Origin: Stutzerimonas stutzeri SDM-LAC | Lineage (GTDB): Bacteria > Pseudomonadota > Gammaproteobacteria > Pseudomonadales > Pseudomonadaceae | DNA: 64,000 nucleotides | NCBI RefSeq assembly: GCF_000235745.1 | Contig: NZ_AGSX01000067.1 | Coordinates: 19,509-83,508 of the forward strand | Direction: 5' to 3' | Shown: in pieces, positions 38,223-47,695 of the stretch | Layout: each line of letters opens with the position of its first letter | How positions within the stretch are numbered: the first letter of the stretch is position 1 | Position numbers and translations under genes: made by a program | The notes under the pieces: generated by a model | The model's input: only the letters and a program-made list of their open reading frames with translations | Database searches by the model: none | Told to the model about the DNA's origin: nothing

Positions 38223-40412
38223 ATGCATGACGATCTCTCTCTCCTCCTGAATTCCCTCAACGATGCCCAGCGCCAGGCCGTGGCCGCGCCGCTGGGTCGT
38301 CAATTGGTTCTCGCCGGTGCCGGCTCGGGGAAGACCCGCGTACTGGTGCACCGCATTGCCTGGCTGCATCAGGTCGAACGCGCCTCGCTGCATTCGATCC
38401 TGTCGGTGACCTTTACCAACAAGGCGGCCGCCGAGATGCGCCAGCGCATCGAGCAGCTGATGAAGGTGAACCCGCAAGGCATGTGGGTCGGCACATTCCA
38501 CGGCCTGGCGCACCGATTGCTGCGCGCCCACTGGCAAGAAGCCAAGTTGGCGCAGAACTTCCAGATCCTCGATTCGGACGACCAGCAGCGGCTGGTCAAG
38601 CGGGTGATCCGCGAGCTCGGCCTCGACGAGCAGCGCTGGCCTGCACGCCAGGCCCAGTGGTGGATCAACGGGCAGAAGGACGAAGGCCTACGGCCCAAGC
38701 ATATCCAGCCCAGCGGCGACCTGTTCCTGGCCACCATGTTGAGCATCTACCAGGCCTATGAAGAGGCCTGCGCTCGCGCCGGGGTCATCGACTTCTCCGA
38801 GTTGCTGCTGCGCGCGCTGGACCTGTGGCGCGACAACCCGGGCCTGCTCGACCATTATCAGCGACGCTTCCGCCATATCCTTGTGGACGAGTTCCAGGAC
38901 ACCAACGCCGTGCAGTACGCCTGGCTGCGCCTGCTGGCCAAGGGCGGCGACAGTCTGATGGTGGTAGGCGACGACGACCAGTCGATCTACGGCTGGCGGG
39001 GCGCTCGGGTGGAGAACCTGCATCAGTTCAGCGAAGACTTCCAGGACGCCGAAACCATCCGCCTGGAGCAGAATTACCGCTCGACCGCCTGCATCCTCAA
39101 GGCCGCCAATGCGCTGATCGCCAACAACCAAGGTCGCCTGGGCAAGGAACTGTGGACCGAAGGCTGCGAGGGCCAGCCCATCAGCCTCTACGCCGCCTTC
39201 AACGAACACGACGAAGCGCGCTATGTCGTCGAAAGCATCGAGAAAGCCATCCGCGAGGGCATGAGCCGCAGCGAGATCGCCATCCTCTATCGCTCCAACG
39301 CCCAGTCGCGGGTGCTGGAAGAAGCCCTGCTGCGCGAGCGGATCCCTTATCGCATCTACGGCGGCCAGCGCTTCTTCGAGCGTGCCGAGATCAAGAACGC
39401 CATGGCCTACCTGCGCTTGATCCAGGCGCGGGACAACGATGCGGCGCTGGAACGGGTGATCAACGTGCCCGCACGTGGCATTGGCGAAAAGACCGTCGAA
39501 TGCCTGCGTCAGCTGGCCCGCCAGCAGGAAACCTCGATGTGGGCCGCGCTGCATCAGGCGGTCGGTACTAAGGTGGTGTCCGGCCGCGCCGCCAGCGCGC
39601 TGAACGGCTTCGTCGAGCTAATCGACACGCTTGCCTTGAAAGTCGAAGGGATGCAGCTGCACAACATGGCGCAGCTGGTCATCGAGCAGTCCGGGCTGCT
39701 GGCCTATCACCGCGACGAGAAAGGCGAGAAAGCCCAGGCACGGGTGGAGAACCTCGAGGAACTGGTGTCCGCAGCACGCGCCTTCGACAGCTACAGCGAC
39801 GATCAGGAAGACGAGCAGACCCCGCTCGCCGCCTTTCTCGATCACGCCTCGCTGGAAGCGGGCGAGCAGCAGGCCGGCGACCACGAGGACAGCGTGCAGC
39901 TGATGACGCTGCACAGCGCCAAGGGCCTGGAATTCCCGCTGGTGTTCCTGGTCGGCATGGAAGAAGGCCTGTTCCCGCACAAGATGAGCCTGGAGGAGCC
40001 CGGCCGTCTCGAAGAAGAACGCCGCCTGGCCTATGTCGGCATTACGCGCGCCATGCAGCAGCTGATCGTTACCTACGCCGAGACCCGCCGCCTGTACGGC
40101 AGCGAAACCTACAACAAGATCTCGCGCTTTATCCGCGAGGTGCCGCCGGCGCTGATCAGCGAAGTGCGCCTGAGCAACACCGTCAGCCGCAGCTTCAATA
40201 GCCGGGGCATGAGCGGTGGCTCGCTGTTCGACGGCGCCAATGTGCCAGAAACGCCATTCAACCTCGGTCAGCGCGTGCGTCATTCGCTGTTCGGCGAGGG
40301 CACCATCCTGAATTTTGAAGGCTCTGGCGCTCAAGCTCGAGTGCAAGTGAATTTCGAAGATGAAGGAAGCAAGTGGTTGATGCTCAGTTATGCCAAACTG
40401 GAAGCGCTATGA
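38223..40412 (+). CDS. uvrD: DNA helicase II UvrD
   Basis: A superfamily 1 3'-5' helicase for nucleotide-excision and mismatch repair. The start MHDDLSLLLNSLNDAQ gives 729 residues, as in other pseudomonads; an ATG 48 codons upstream is rejected. Motifs: Walker A GAGSGKT (32-38), Q motif LNDAQRQAV, motif II DEFQDTN, motif III GDDDQSIYGWRGA, motif IV QNYRST, motif V TLHSAKGLEFPLVF, motif VI AYVGITRAM. The C-terminal Tudor-like RNA-polymerase contact (LGQRVRHSLFGEGTILNFEG) is present. Confidence 0.97.
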   Translation: MHDDLSLLLNSLNDAQRQAVAAPLGRQLVLAGAGSGKTRVLVHRIAWLHQVERASLHSILSVTFTNKAAAEMRQRIEQLMKVNPQGMWVGTFHGLAHRLLRAHWQEAKLAQNFQILDSDDQQRLVKRVIRELGLDEQRWPARQAQWWINGQKDEGLRPKHIQPSGDLFLATMLSIYQAYEEACARAGVIDFSELLLRALDLWRDNPGLLDHYQRRFRHILVDEFQDTNAVQYAWLRLLAKGGDSLMVVGDDDQSIYGWRGARVENLHQFSEDFQDAETIRLEQNYRSTACILKAANALIANNQGRLGKELWTEGCEGQPISLYAAFNEHDEARYVVESIEKAIREGMSRSEIAILYRSNAQSRVLEEALLRERIPYRIYGGQRFFERAEIKNAMAYLRLIQARDNDAALERVINVPARGIGEKTVECLRQLARQQETSMWAALHQAVGTKVVSGRAASALNGFVELIDTLALKVEGMQLHNMAQLVIEQSGLLAYHRDEKGEKAQARVENLEELVSAARAFDSYSDDQEDEQTPLAAFLDHASLEAGEQQAGDHEDSVQLMTLHSAKGLEFPLVFLVGMEEGLFPHKMSLEEPGRLEEERRLAYVGITRAMQQLIVTYAETRRLYGSETYNKISRFIREVPPALISEVRLSNTVSRSFNSRGMSGGSLFDGANVPETPFNLGQRVRHSLFGEGTILNFEGSGAQARVQVNFEDEGSKWLMLSYAKLEAL

Positions 40413-40467
40413 CGTTTACGTCAACCTACACCCATACTAATAAAATTCGCCAAAGGAACAGCCATTC

Positions 40468-41577
40468 ATGAAACGCCGTCACTTGTTTGGTGCCGCCGCT
40501 GCCCTGCTTGCCTCCCTTAGCCTTGCAGGCTGCAACGACGAAAAGAAAGTCGAACCCACCGCCGAGCCCAAGGCTGCCGCCAGCGAAGCGCCCGAGACTT
40601 ATAACTGGAAGATGGTCACCGCCTGGCCGAAGAACTACCCAGGTCTGGGCACTGCCGCCCAGCGTCTGGCCGATCGGGTCGAGGCCATGAGTGATGGCCG
40701 CCTGACCATCAAGGTCTACGCCGCCGGTGAGCTGGTCCCCGCCCTGGAAGTGTTCGACGCCGTTTCCCGTGGCACCGCCGAACTCGGCCATGGCGCGGCC
40801 TACTACTGGAAGGGCAAGGTCCCCACCGCGCAGTTCTTCACCTCGGTGCCGTTCGGCCTGTCGACCAGCGAGATGAACGCCTGGCTGACCCGCGGCGGCG
40901 GCCAGGAATTCTGGGACGAAGCCTACGCCCCCTACGGAGTGAAGCCGATGGTAGTCGGCAACACCGGTATGCAGATGGGCGGCTGGTTCAACAAGGAAAT
41001 CAACTCACTGCAGGACCTGCAGGGCCTGAAGATCCGGACCCCCGGCCTGGGCGGTGAAGTGCTGAGCCGTCTCGGCGCGACCACCGTCAACATGCCCGGC
41101 GGCGAAGTGTTTACCGCCCTGCAGACCGGCGCCATCGACGCCACCGACTGGGTCAGCCCGTACAACGACCTGGCCTTCGGTCTGCACAAGGCAGCCAAGT
41201 ACTACTACTACCCCGGCTGGCAGGAACCTCAGGCTGTGCTTGAGCTGTTGGTCAACCAGAAGGCCCTCGACAGCCTGCCGGATGACCTACGCGCGATTCT
41301 CACCGAAGCTGCGCTCGCCGCCAGCCGCGACATGATCGACGACTATGTCTACAACAACGCCCTGGCGCTCGAGCAGCTCAAGCAGCAGGGTACCCAGCTC
41401 AAGCGTTTCCCCGACGAAGTACTGGCCGCGATGCGCGAGCAATCGGACGTCGTCCTCGGTGAACTGGCCGCGCAAAGCGAGCTGAACGGTCGCATCTGGG
41501 CGTCGATGAAAGCCTTCCAGGCTCAGGTCAAGCCGATGCACGAGATTTCCGAGAAAGAACTGTACAACTGGCGCTAA
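40468..41577 (+). CDS. TRAP transporter solute-binding lipoprotein, DctP family
   Basis: The extracytoplasmic binding subunit of a TRAP transporter, with a lipoprotein signal (LASLSLAGC, Cys near residue 22). The mature 347 residues have the DctP fold. The KIRTPGLGGEVLSRLGATTVNMPGGEVFTAL segment contains the carboxylate-binding Arg. The sequence is closest in feel to the 2-oxoacid-binding TakP group, with ATDWVSPYNDLAFGLHKAAKYYYYPGW. No dctQ/dctM membrane genes are adjacent, so the membrane partners must be encoded elsewhere. A terminator-like hairpin follows the gene. Confidence 0.9.
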   Translation: MKRRHLFGAAAALLASLSLAGCNDEKKVEPTAEPKAAASEAPETYNWKMVTAWPKNYPGLGTAAQRLADRVEAMSDGRLTIKVYAAGELVPALEVFDAVSRGTAELGHGAAYYWKGKVPTAQFFTSVPFGLSTSEMNAWLTRGGGQEFWDEAYAPYGVKPMVVGNTGMQMGGWFNKEINSLQDLQGLKIRTPGLGGEVLSRLGATTVNMPGGEVFTALQTGAIDATDWVSPYNDLAFGLHKAAKYYYYPGWQEPQAVLELLVNQKALDSLPDDLRAILTEAALAASRDMIDDYVYNNALALEQLKQQGTQLKRFPDEVLAAMREQSDVVLGELAAQSELNGRIWASMKAFQAQVKPMHEISEKELYNWR

Positions 41578-41597
41578 GTATTCGCTTATTGCCTGAA

Positions 41598-41626
41598 GAG
41601 GGCGTACCGCTTGTCGGTACCCCCTC
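41598..41626 (+). terminator. Terminator-like hairpin after the TRAP binding protein gene
   Basis: GAGGGCGTACCG and CGGTACCCCCTC pair with one mismatch around a five-base loop, 20 nt after the stop codon. The following CTTCC is a poor T tract, so efficiency is doubtful. Confidence 0.55.
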
Positions 41627-41660
41627 CTTCCCAGCCTTGAAGACTGCCGCTTCTCCAGGA

Positions 41661-41892
41661 TCAATACGCCGCGTACTTGGCTTCGATGGCGCGCTGCTCG
41701 CGAATGGGTGCAGAAATAGCCCGCGCCCGGAAAGATCCCCAGCACAGCCGCAGTACCCACACGCTTCTCCTTGACCAGCAAACCCTTCTCTTCATAAATC
41801 GCCCGCTCGCGTTTCTGCCCCTCGGCCAGATGCGGGGTGCAATCCTGCAGGAACAGGGTGCAGGTGATGGCTGCGGTGAGAGGGTCGATGAA
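41661..41892 (-). pseudogene. Decayed small lipoprotein gene
   Basis: Reading the minus strand from about 41880 gives a protein-like stretch: TAAITCTLFLQDC, then HLAEGQKRERAIYEEKGLL and VKEKRVGTAAVLGIFPGAGYF. This resembles small lipoproteins whose mature part begins with an ER-x-x-Y-EEKGL motif and ends in a Gly/aromatic turn. There is no start codon in frame near the signal, the lipobox ends QDC rather than GC, and the frame is lost after GAGYF. A different frame then reads EQRAIEAKYAAY to a stop at 41661. The pieces together suggest a gene broken by loss of its start and by an internal deletion or frameshift. Confidence 0.45.
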
Positions 41893-42015
41893 ATCGACGA
41901 ATCGAAACCAAAGTGCCGTCGCGTAAACGCAAAAGCCTGAAACACTTACCTCTGGCGTTGTATCGCCCCTCTGTGCAACATGGCGCGCGTACCTCACCCA
42001 ATATGGAAACACTTA

Positions 42016-42855
42016 ATGAAATCTGTGCTTAGCCTCTTCATGGCGCTGTGCCTCAGCCTGACGTTCAGCCTCGACGCCCACGCCAAGCGTTTCGGTGGTG
42101 GCAAGAGCTTCGGCTCGGCACCGAGCCATCAGACCCGCCAGGCGCCTAAGCAAACCCAGGCTGCGCCAACGCAGGCAGGCAAGACACCGGCCGCCGCCAG
42201 TGGTGCGTCGCGCTGGCTCGGCCCGCTGGCCGGCCTCGCTGCCGGTGGCTTGTTGGCTTCGATGTTCATGGGTGATGGCTTCGAAGGCATCCAGTTCATG
42301 GACATCCTGATCTTCGGCGGCATCGCCTTCCTGCTGTTCCGCTTCCTCGCCGCGCGTCGTCGCCAGCAGCAGCCAGCCATGGCAGGGCACGGACATGCGC
42401 CGATGCAGCGCGAGATGCCTGCGCAGCCGTCGATCTTCGGTGGCAGCGCTACATCCGCAGCGGCTGCACCGGTGATCAATGCGCCCGCCTGGTTCAACGA
42501 GCAGAATTTCGTTGCCGCAGCGCGCGAGCATTTCCTGTCGCTCCAGCAGCACTGGGATGCCAACGAAATGGACAAGATCAGCGAGTTCGTCACGCCTCAG
42601 CTGTTCGAATTCCTCAAGCGCGAACGTGCTGAAATTGGCGATGCCTATCAGTCCACCTTCATTGACGACCTGCAGATTCAGCTCGACGGCGTCGACGATC
42701 AGGCCGACAAGACCGTCGCCACCCTCACCTTCGTGGGCGTATCGAAGAACTCGCGCTTCGACCAGGGCGAACCCTTCAGCGAAAGCTGGCGCATGGAGCG
42801 CGCACAAGGCGAGAACCAGCCATGGCTGGTCGCGGGAATCCGCCAAAACGCCTGA
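42016..42855 (+). CDS. Tim44-like domain membrane protein
   Basis: A 279-residue protein with a signal peptide ending near DAHA/K, a Gly/Ser/Gln-rich linker (KRFGGGKSFGSAPSHQ), two membrane segments (WLGPLAGLAAGGLLASMF and FMDILIFGGIAFLLFRFL, about 70-115) and a C-terminal Tim44-like domain (FVAAAREHFLSLQQHWDANEMDKI to WLVAGIRQ). Bacterial relatives of this architecture are inner-membrane proteins of unknown role. The ATG at MKSVLSLF is favoured over one 12 codons earlier because it starts a signal peptide. A strong terminator follows. Confidence 0.9.
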   Translation: MKSVLSLFMALCLSLTFSLDAHAKRFGGGKSFGSAPSHQTRQAPKQTQAAPTQAGKTPAAASGASRWLGPLAGLAAGGLLASMFMGDGFEGIQFMDILIFGGIAFLLFRFLAARRRQQQPAMAGHGHAPMQREMPAQPSIFGGSATSAAAAPVINAPAWFNEQNFVAAAREHFLSLQQHWDANEMDKISEFVTPQLFEFLKRERAEIGDAYQSTFIDDLQIQLDGVDDQADKTVATLTFVGVSKNSRFDQGEPFSESWRMERAQGENQPWLVAGIRQNA

Positions 42856-42875
42856 CGCGCGTAGACGAATGAAGG

Positions 42876-42897
42876 ACCCGGGCTTGCCCGGGTTTTT
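42876..42897 (+). terminator. Rho-independent terminator after the Tim44-like gene
   Basis: ACCCGGGC and GCCCGGGT pair with a two-base loop and are followed by a run of T (TTTTTC), 21 nt after the stop codon. Confidence 0.9.
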
Positions 42898-43085
42898 CAT
42901 TTCTGCGCCAGGAACAACATGAGGGCTGACTGAACCCTGTGCCGATTTGAACGTCTATGCTGCTCGCGAAATATAAAAATGGAGTCCTGCGTGTCAGGCA
43001 ACCTCGCAACAGCGTTCAGCGCAGTCGACACGATTGGCGCGACGCCCGCACTCTCCGTATCGCCTCATCATTCGAAACGCCAGCC

Positions 43086-44491
<1,406 letters not shown>

Positions 44492-44495
<4 letters not shown>

Positions 44496-46408
44496 TCATC
44501 GGCACCGCCGGCCATATCGACCATGGCAAGACTGCGCTGCTCAAGGCGCTGACCGGGCAGGCAGGCGACCGCCGCCGCGAAGAGCGCCTGCGCGGCATCA
44601 CCATCGATCTCGGCTACCTCTACGCCTCGCTGGGCGAATCCGACCTCACCGGCTTCATCGACGTGCCCGGCCACGAGCGCTTCGTGCACAACATGCTGGC
44701 CGGCGCATGTGGCATCGACTGCGTATTGCTGGTGGTTGCCGCCGACGACGGTGTAATGCCGCAGACCCGGGAACACCTGGCCATCGTCGAGCTACTGGGC
44801 ATTCCCCGCGCATTCGTCGCGCTGACCAAGATCGACCGGGTCGAAGCACCGCGCATTGCCGAAGTGACCACGCAAATCGAAGCGCTGCTGCATGCCGGCC
44901 CGCTGGCTGGAGCCCCAGTCTTCCCCGTCTCCAGCATTACCGGCGAGGGTGTCGATGCGCTTCGTGCAGCTCTGATCGAGCAGGCCGCGGACGTGCGTGC
45001 GCGCAGCGAAGACGGATATTTCCGCCTCGCCATCGACCGCGCGTTCAGCGTTACCGGTAGCGGCGTCGTGGTGACCGGAACGGCCTTCGCCGGCAGGGTT
45101 CAGGTCGGCGATGAACTGGCGCTGAGCCCCACCGGCCGCACCGTGCGGGTACGCGGGCTGCATGCCCAGAATCAGGCAGCGCAAGAAGCCCGCGCCGGCC
45201 AGCGGGTCGCCCTGAACCTCGCGGGTGACCGCCTCGCGGTTGAACACATCAGCCGCGGCGACTGGCTGCTGAAGCCCGAGCTGCAGGCACCCACCCGGCG
45301 CATCGACATCGAATTCACCCTGCTGCCCAGCGAAGCCCGCGAGTTGCGGCACTGGACCCCGGTGCATATCCATATTGGCGCGCAAGACGTCACCGGCCGG
45401 ATCGCCCTGCTGGAAGGCGAATACCTCGCGCCCGGCGGTCATGTACACGCACAGCTGCTGCTGAATGCACCGGCCCACACTGTGCACGGTGATCGCGTGG
45501 TGCTGCGGGATCAATCAGCGCAGCGCACCCTAGGCGGCGGCCGGGTGCTCGACCCCTTCGCCCCACCGCGCAACCGACACCGGCAGGCGCGCCTGGCCCA
45601 GCTGCGCGCACTCGGCGGCGAAACCCTAGAAGACATCCTGCCGGCGCTGCTGCCCAGCGCTATCAACGGCCTGGAGCCCGCCTTGCTGGAGCGCCAGTTC
45701 AACCGGCCGCGGCAGACCTGGCGCTTACCGGACGAGGCGCTGGAAATCAACACGCGACTCGGCTCACGGCTGTTCGAGCGCGCCACCTGGGACTACCTCG
45801 AACATAGCCTGGTCATGGCGCTGCAACGTTTCCATGACACCCAACCCGATGAGCTCGGCCCCGACCGCGACCGCCTGCGCCGCTACGCGCTGCCGCAGCT
45901 GGAACGGCCTGTTTACCTCGCACTGCTGGAACACACCCTGGCGGCCGGAACGATCGAAGCCAACGGCCCCTGGCTGCATCTTCCAGGGCACCGCGTTCAC
46001 CTGAGCGAAGAAGAAGAGTCGCTGAAAGCCCGCCTCTGGCCGCTGCTCGAATCAGCCCGCTTCAACCCGCCCTGGGTGCGCGACCTGGCCGGTGAACTGG
46101 ACATCGAGGAAGAGCGGGTGCGCCACCTGCTGCGCAAACTGTCCCGCATCGGCGAGCTGCAACAAGTGGTCAAGGACCTGTTCTACCCCGACGCGACCAT
46201 CCGCCAACTGGCCAACCAGATACTGGATATGGAGCGCCAGGCCGGCGTGATCCGCGCCGCCGCCTTCCGCGACCACATCCAGCTCGGCCGCAAGCGCAGC
46301 ATCCAGCTACTCGAACATTTCGACCGTATCGGCCTGACCAGACGCTTCGGCAATGAACGCAAAATCCGTCCCGACAGCGCCTTGGCCTCGGAGGCGGAGC
46401 TCAGGTAG
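44492..46408 (+). CDS. selB: Selenocysteine-specific elongation factor SelB
   Basis: A GTPase that delivers Sec-tRNA to UGA codons followed by a SECIS element. The 638 residues start [20 protein letters not shown] (G1), with [13 protein letters not shown] (G3) and ALTKIDRVE (G4). Domains II and III follow, then four winged-helix repeats at the C-terminus (about residues 375-638), the last ending [25 protein letters not shown], which bind SECIS RNA. The ATG overlaps the selA stop. The longer frame that opens earlier runs in a selA shadow. Confidence 0.97.
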
Positions 46409-46450
46409 GCTGCTATCAGTTTCCAGTCAGCCCTCGTCCGAGGCCTCTCT

Positions 46451-46546
46451 GGAAGGCAATCGCATCCGGTGGTGCGGCCGGGCTTCAAACCCGGTTGGGG
46501 GCGGCAGCCGTTCCCGGGTGGGTTCGACTCCCACTGCCTTCCGCCA
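46451..46546 (+). tRNA. selC: tRNA-Sec (anticodon TCA)
   Basis: A 96-nt selenocysteine tRNA with the extended 8-bp acceptor stem (GGAAGGCA with TGCCTTCC), the large variable arm, anticodon TCA in CTTCAAA (46485-46487), the GTTCGACTC T-loop and an encoded CCA. It lies 42 nt after selB. Its last 25 bases are repeated at 49562-49586, marking it as the integration site of a genomic island. Confidence 0.97.
46522..46546. repeat. att repeat, tRNA-Sec end of the island
   Basis: The 25 bases from GTTCGACTCCC through the CCA end of selC are identical to those at 49562-49586. This is the usual arrangement for a tyrosine-recombinase attachment site inside a tRNA gene. Similarity continues beyond the repeat at about seventy per cent for some 60 bases by eye. 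Confidence 0.88.
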
Positions 46547-46683
46547 ATTCTCACTCTGAAAGCCCCTAAAAACGCGGCCTCCAGCCACACGACCGGAGCG
46601 GCCCCGGCGCGTGGGTGTCGAAAAAGACAATCGACCGAAAGGCGCTTATGCCCAACTGATAAGCAGGCTCGAAGCGATGGTTT

Positions 46684-46916
46684 TCACGAAAGGTTGCCGA
46701 ATGAAGATATGTTCGAAAGGATTTTCTCGAACTTGGCAAAGCCGGTAACGCCGAGCAGAACGGCCGGCAGCAGCAAAACGAAGCCGAAAAACACGCCTAT
46801 GAAAGTGCCTATTCCAGACTCGAGCAGTGCTATTACAAGGCCAAAGTCAGGAAAATCACACCGACCAGGGCGAATCCTTTGCGGGCGCGGGTTTGTTCTA
46901 GATAGCGGCTTAGCAT
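46684..46916 (-). pseudogene. Frameshifted small two-helix membrane protein
   Basis: From an ATG at 46916 the frame reads MLSRYLEQTRARKGFALVG and a hydrophobic run before a TAA after 27 codons. Shifted by one base, the sequence continues as a second hydrophobic segment (VIALLESGIGTFIGVFFGF, LLLPAVLLGVTGFAKFEKI) to a TGA at 46684. Joined, these make a coherent protein of about 77 residues with two membrane helices. A lost base in the GGCCTTG stretch near 46833 would explain the break. Either a pseudogene or a sequencing error; there is no recognised family. Confidence 0.45.
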
Positions 46917-46958
46917 CGGTAGTCTCGAACAGAGCTGGGCACTTGGTTGGTTGTCAGA

Positions 46959-47249
46959 TTACAAGGCTTTTAGCGTCTGGTTCGAGTCCGTGTCGGCTTG
47001 AGTGTCAAACAGATAGCGCAAACCCCGAATAGGCCCGAGCGTGATTACATCCTTCAGGTAGTCCGGTGCCAGATGGGCATAACGCATGGTCATGTTCAGC
47101 GAGGCATGGCCCAGGACCTTTTGCAGGGTCAGGATGTTGCCGCCGCTCATCATGAAATGAGACGCGAAGGTGTGCCGCAGCACATGCGTTTTCTGCCCAG
47201 CCGGAAACGTGAGCCCTGACCTGCTGACGGCGTAGCTTTTGCGGATCAA
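46959..47249 (-). pseudogene. Truncated tyrosine-recombinase integrase (C-terminal part)
   Basis: About 96 codons encode the C-terminal catalytic half of a phage-type integrase: LRHTFASHFMMSGGNILTLQ (His-x-x-Arg box) and LGHASLNMTMRYAHLAPDYL (second His and catalytic Tyr). The N-terminal DNA-binding domains and the first catalytic Arg are missing. Translation could only start at a TTG, and no ribosome site is evident. It lies near the tRNA-Sec end of the island, where the integrase of such elements is normally found. The closest feel is to P2-like phage integrases. Confidence 0.85.
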
Positions 47250-47357
47250 AACCTTCCGTATCCATCCGCTTTACTCCACTATGTTCGGCAATTTTCTGGT
47301 TGCCTGAGCAACCCTCAGGTCAATAGTTACCTTGCGCCAAATGGTTGCCTTTTTTAT

Positions 47358-47627
47358 ATGGAAAGCTCAGCAGATAGAGCGCGTGTGTTAATCAAGACGG
47401 TTGGCCCTAAGAAGCTGAGCCAGCTGAGCGGCACGGATCACAGCCGTTGGCTGAACGTGAGCAAGGGAGCGGTGCGGGTCAGCACCGAAGAAATAGACGT
47501 ACTGGTCAAGCTGTACCCAAAGTACGCCCTATGGCTGGCGAGCGGTCAGATCGGACCAGAGATCTGCCAGCCCAGCCCAGCCCAGCCCAGCCCAGCCCAG
47601 CCTACGACGAGGCCAACCGAGCAATGA
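47358..47627 (+). CDS. Small phage-type DNA-binding regulator, C-terminus altered by a repeat
   Basis: An 89-residue protein resembling small prophage helix-turn-helix regulators of pseudomonads: ADRARVLIKTVGPKKLSQLSG, DHSRWLNVSKGAVRVSTEEI and LYPKYALWLASGQIGPE. The region after residue 70 is encoded by seven tandem CCAGC units and reads QPSPAQPSPAQP. In another frame the sequence past the repeat reads YDEANRAMNREQQS, which looks like the family's normal end; one repeat fewer would restore it. It lies divergent from the integrase remnant and upstream of the three-gene operon, which it might regulate. Confidence 0.7.
   Translation: MESSADRARVLIKTVGPKKLSQLSGTDHSRWLNVSKGAVRVSTEEIDVLVKLYPKYALWLASGQIGPEICQPSPAQPSPAQPTTRPTEQ
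47567..47601 (+). repeat. CCAGC pentanucleotide tandem repeat (7 copies)
   Basis: Seven perfect CCAGC units inside a coding sequence. A five-base unit shifts the reading frame with every gain or loss, so slippage would switch the C-terminus of the regulator. It is not a CRISPR array, since there are no spacers. Confidence 0.95.
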
Positions 47628-47660
47628 ATAGAGAGCAACAAAGCTAGATAAGCGCTTAAA

Positions 47661-47666
47661 TATAAT
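47661..47666 (+). promoter_or_regulatory. Possible -10 element of the three-gene operon
   Basis: A perfect TATAAT lies 30 nt before the first gene of the operon in very AT-rich sequence. No good -35 element is visible at the right distance, so promoter strength or activator dependence is uncertain. Confidence 0.35.
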
Positions 47667-47695
47667 TTATAGAATCATCCTTAGAAGAACACCTA

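Noticed and set aside
41287-42012. 241-codon minus-strand frame near the TRAP gene
   Set aside because: Half of it is antisense to the TRAP binding protein; only the short middle part has protein character and is reported as a pseudogene.
47567-47601. CCAGC repeats as a CRISPR array
   Set aside because: Five-base units with no spacers and no cas genes.
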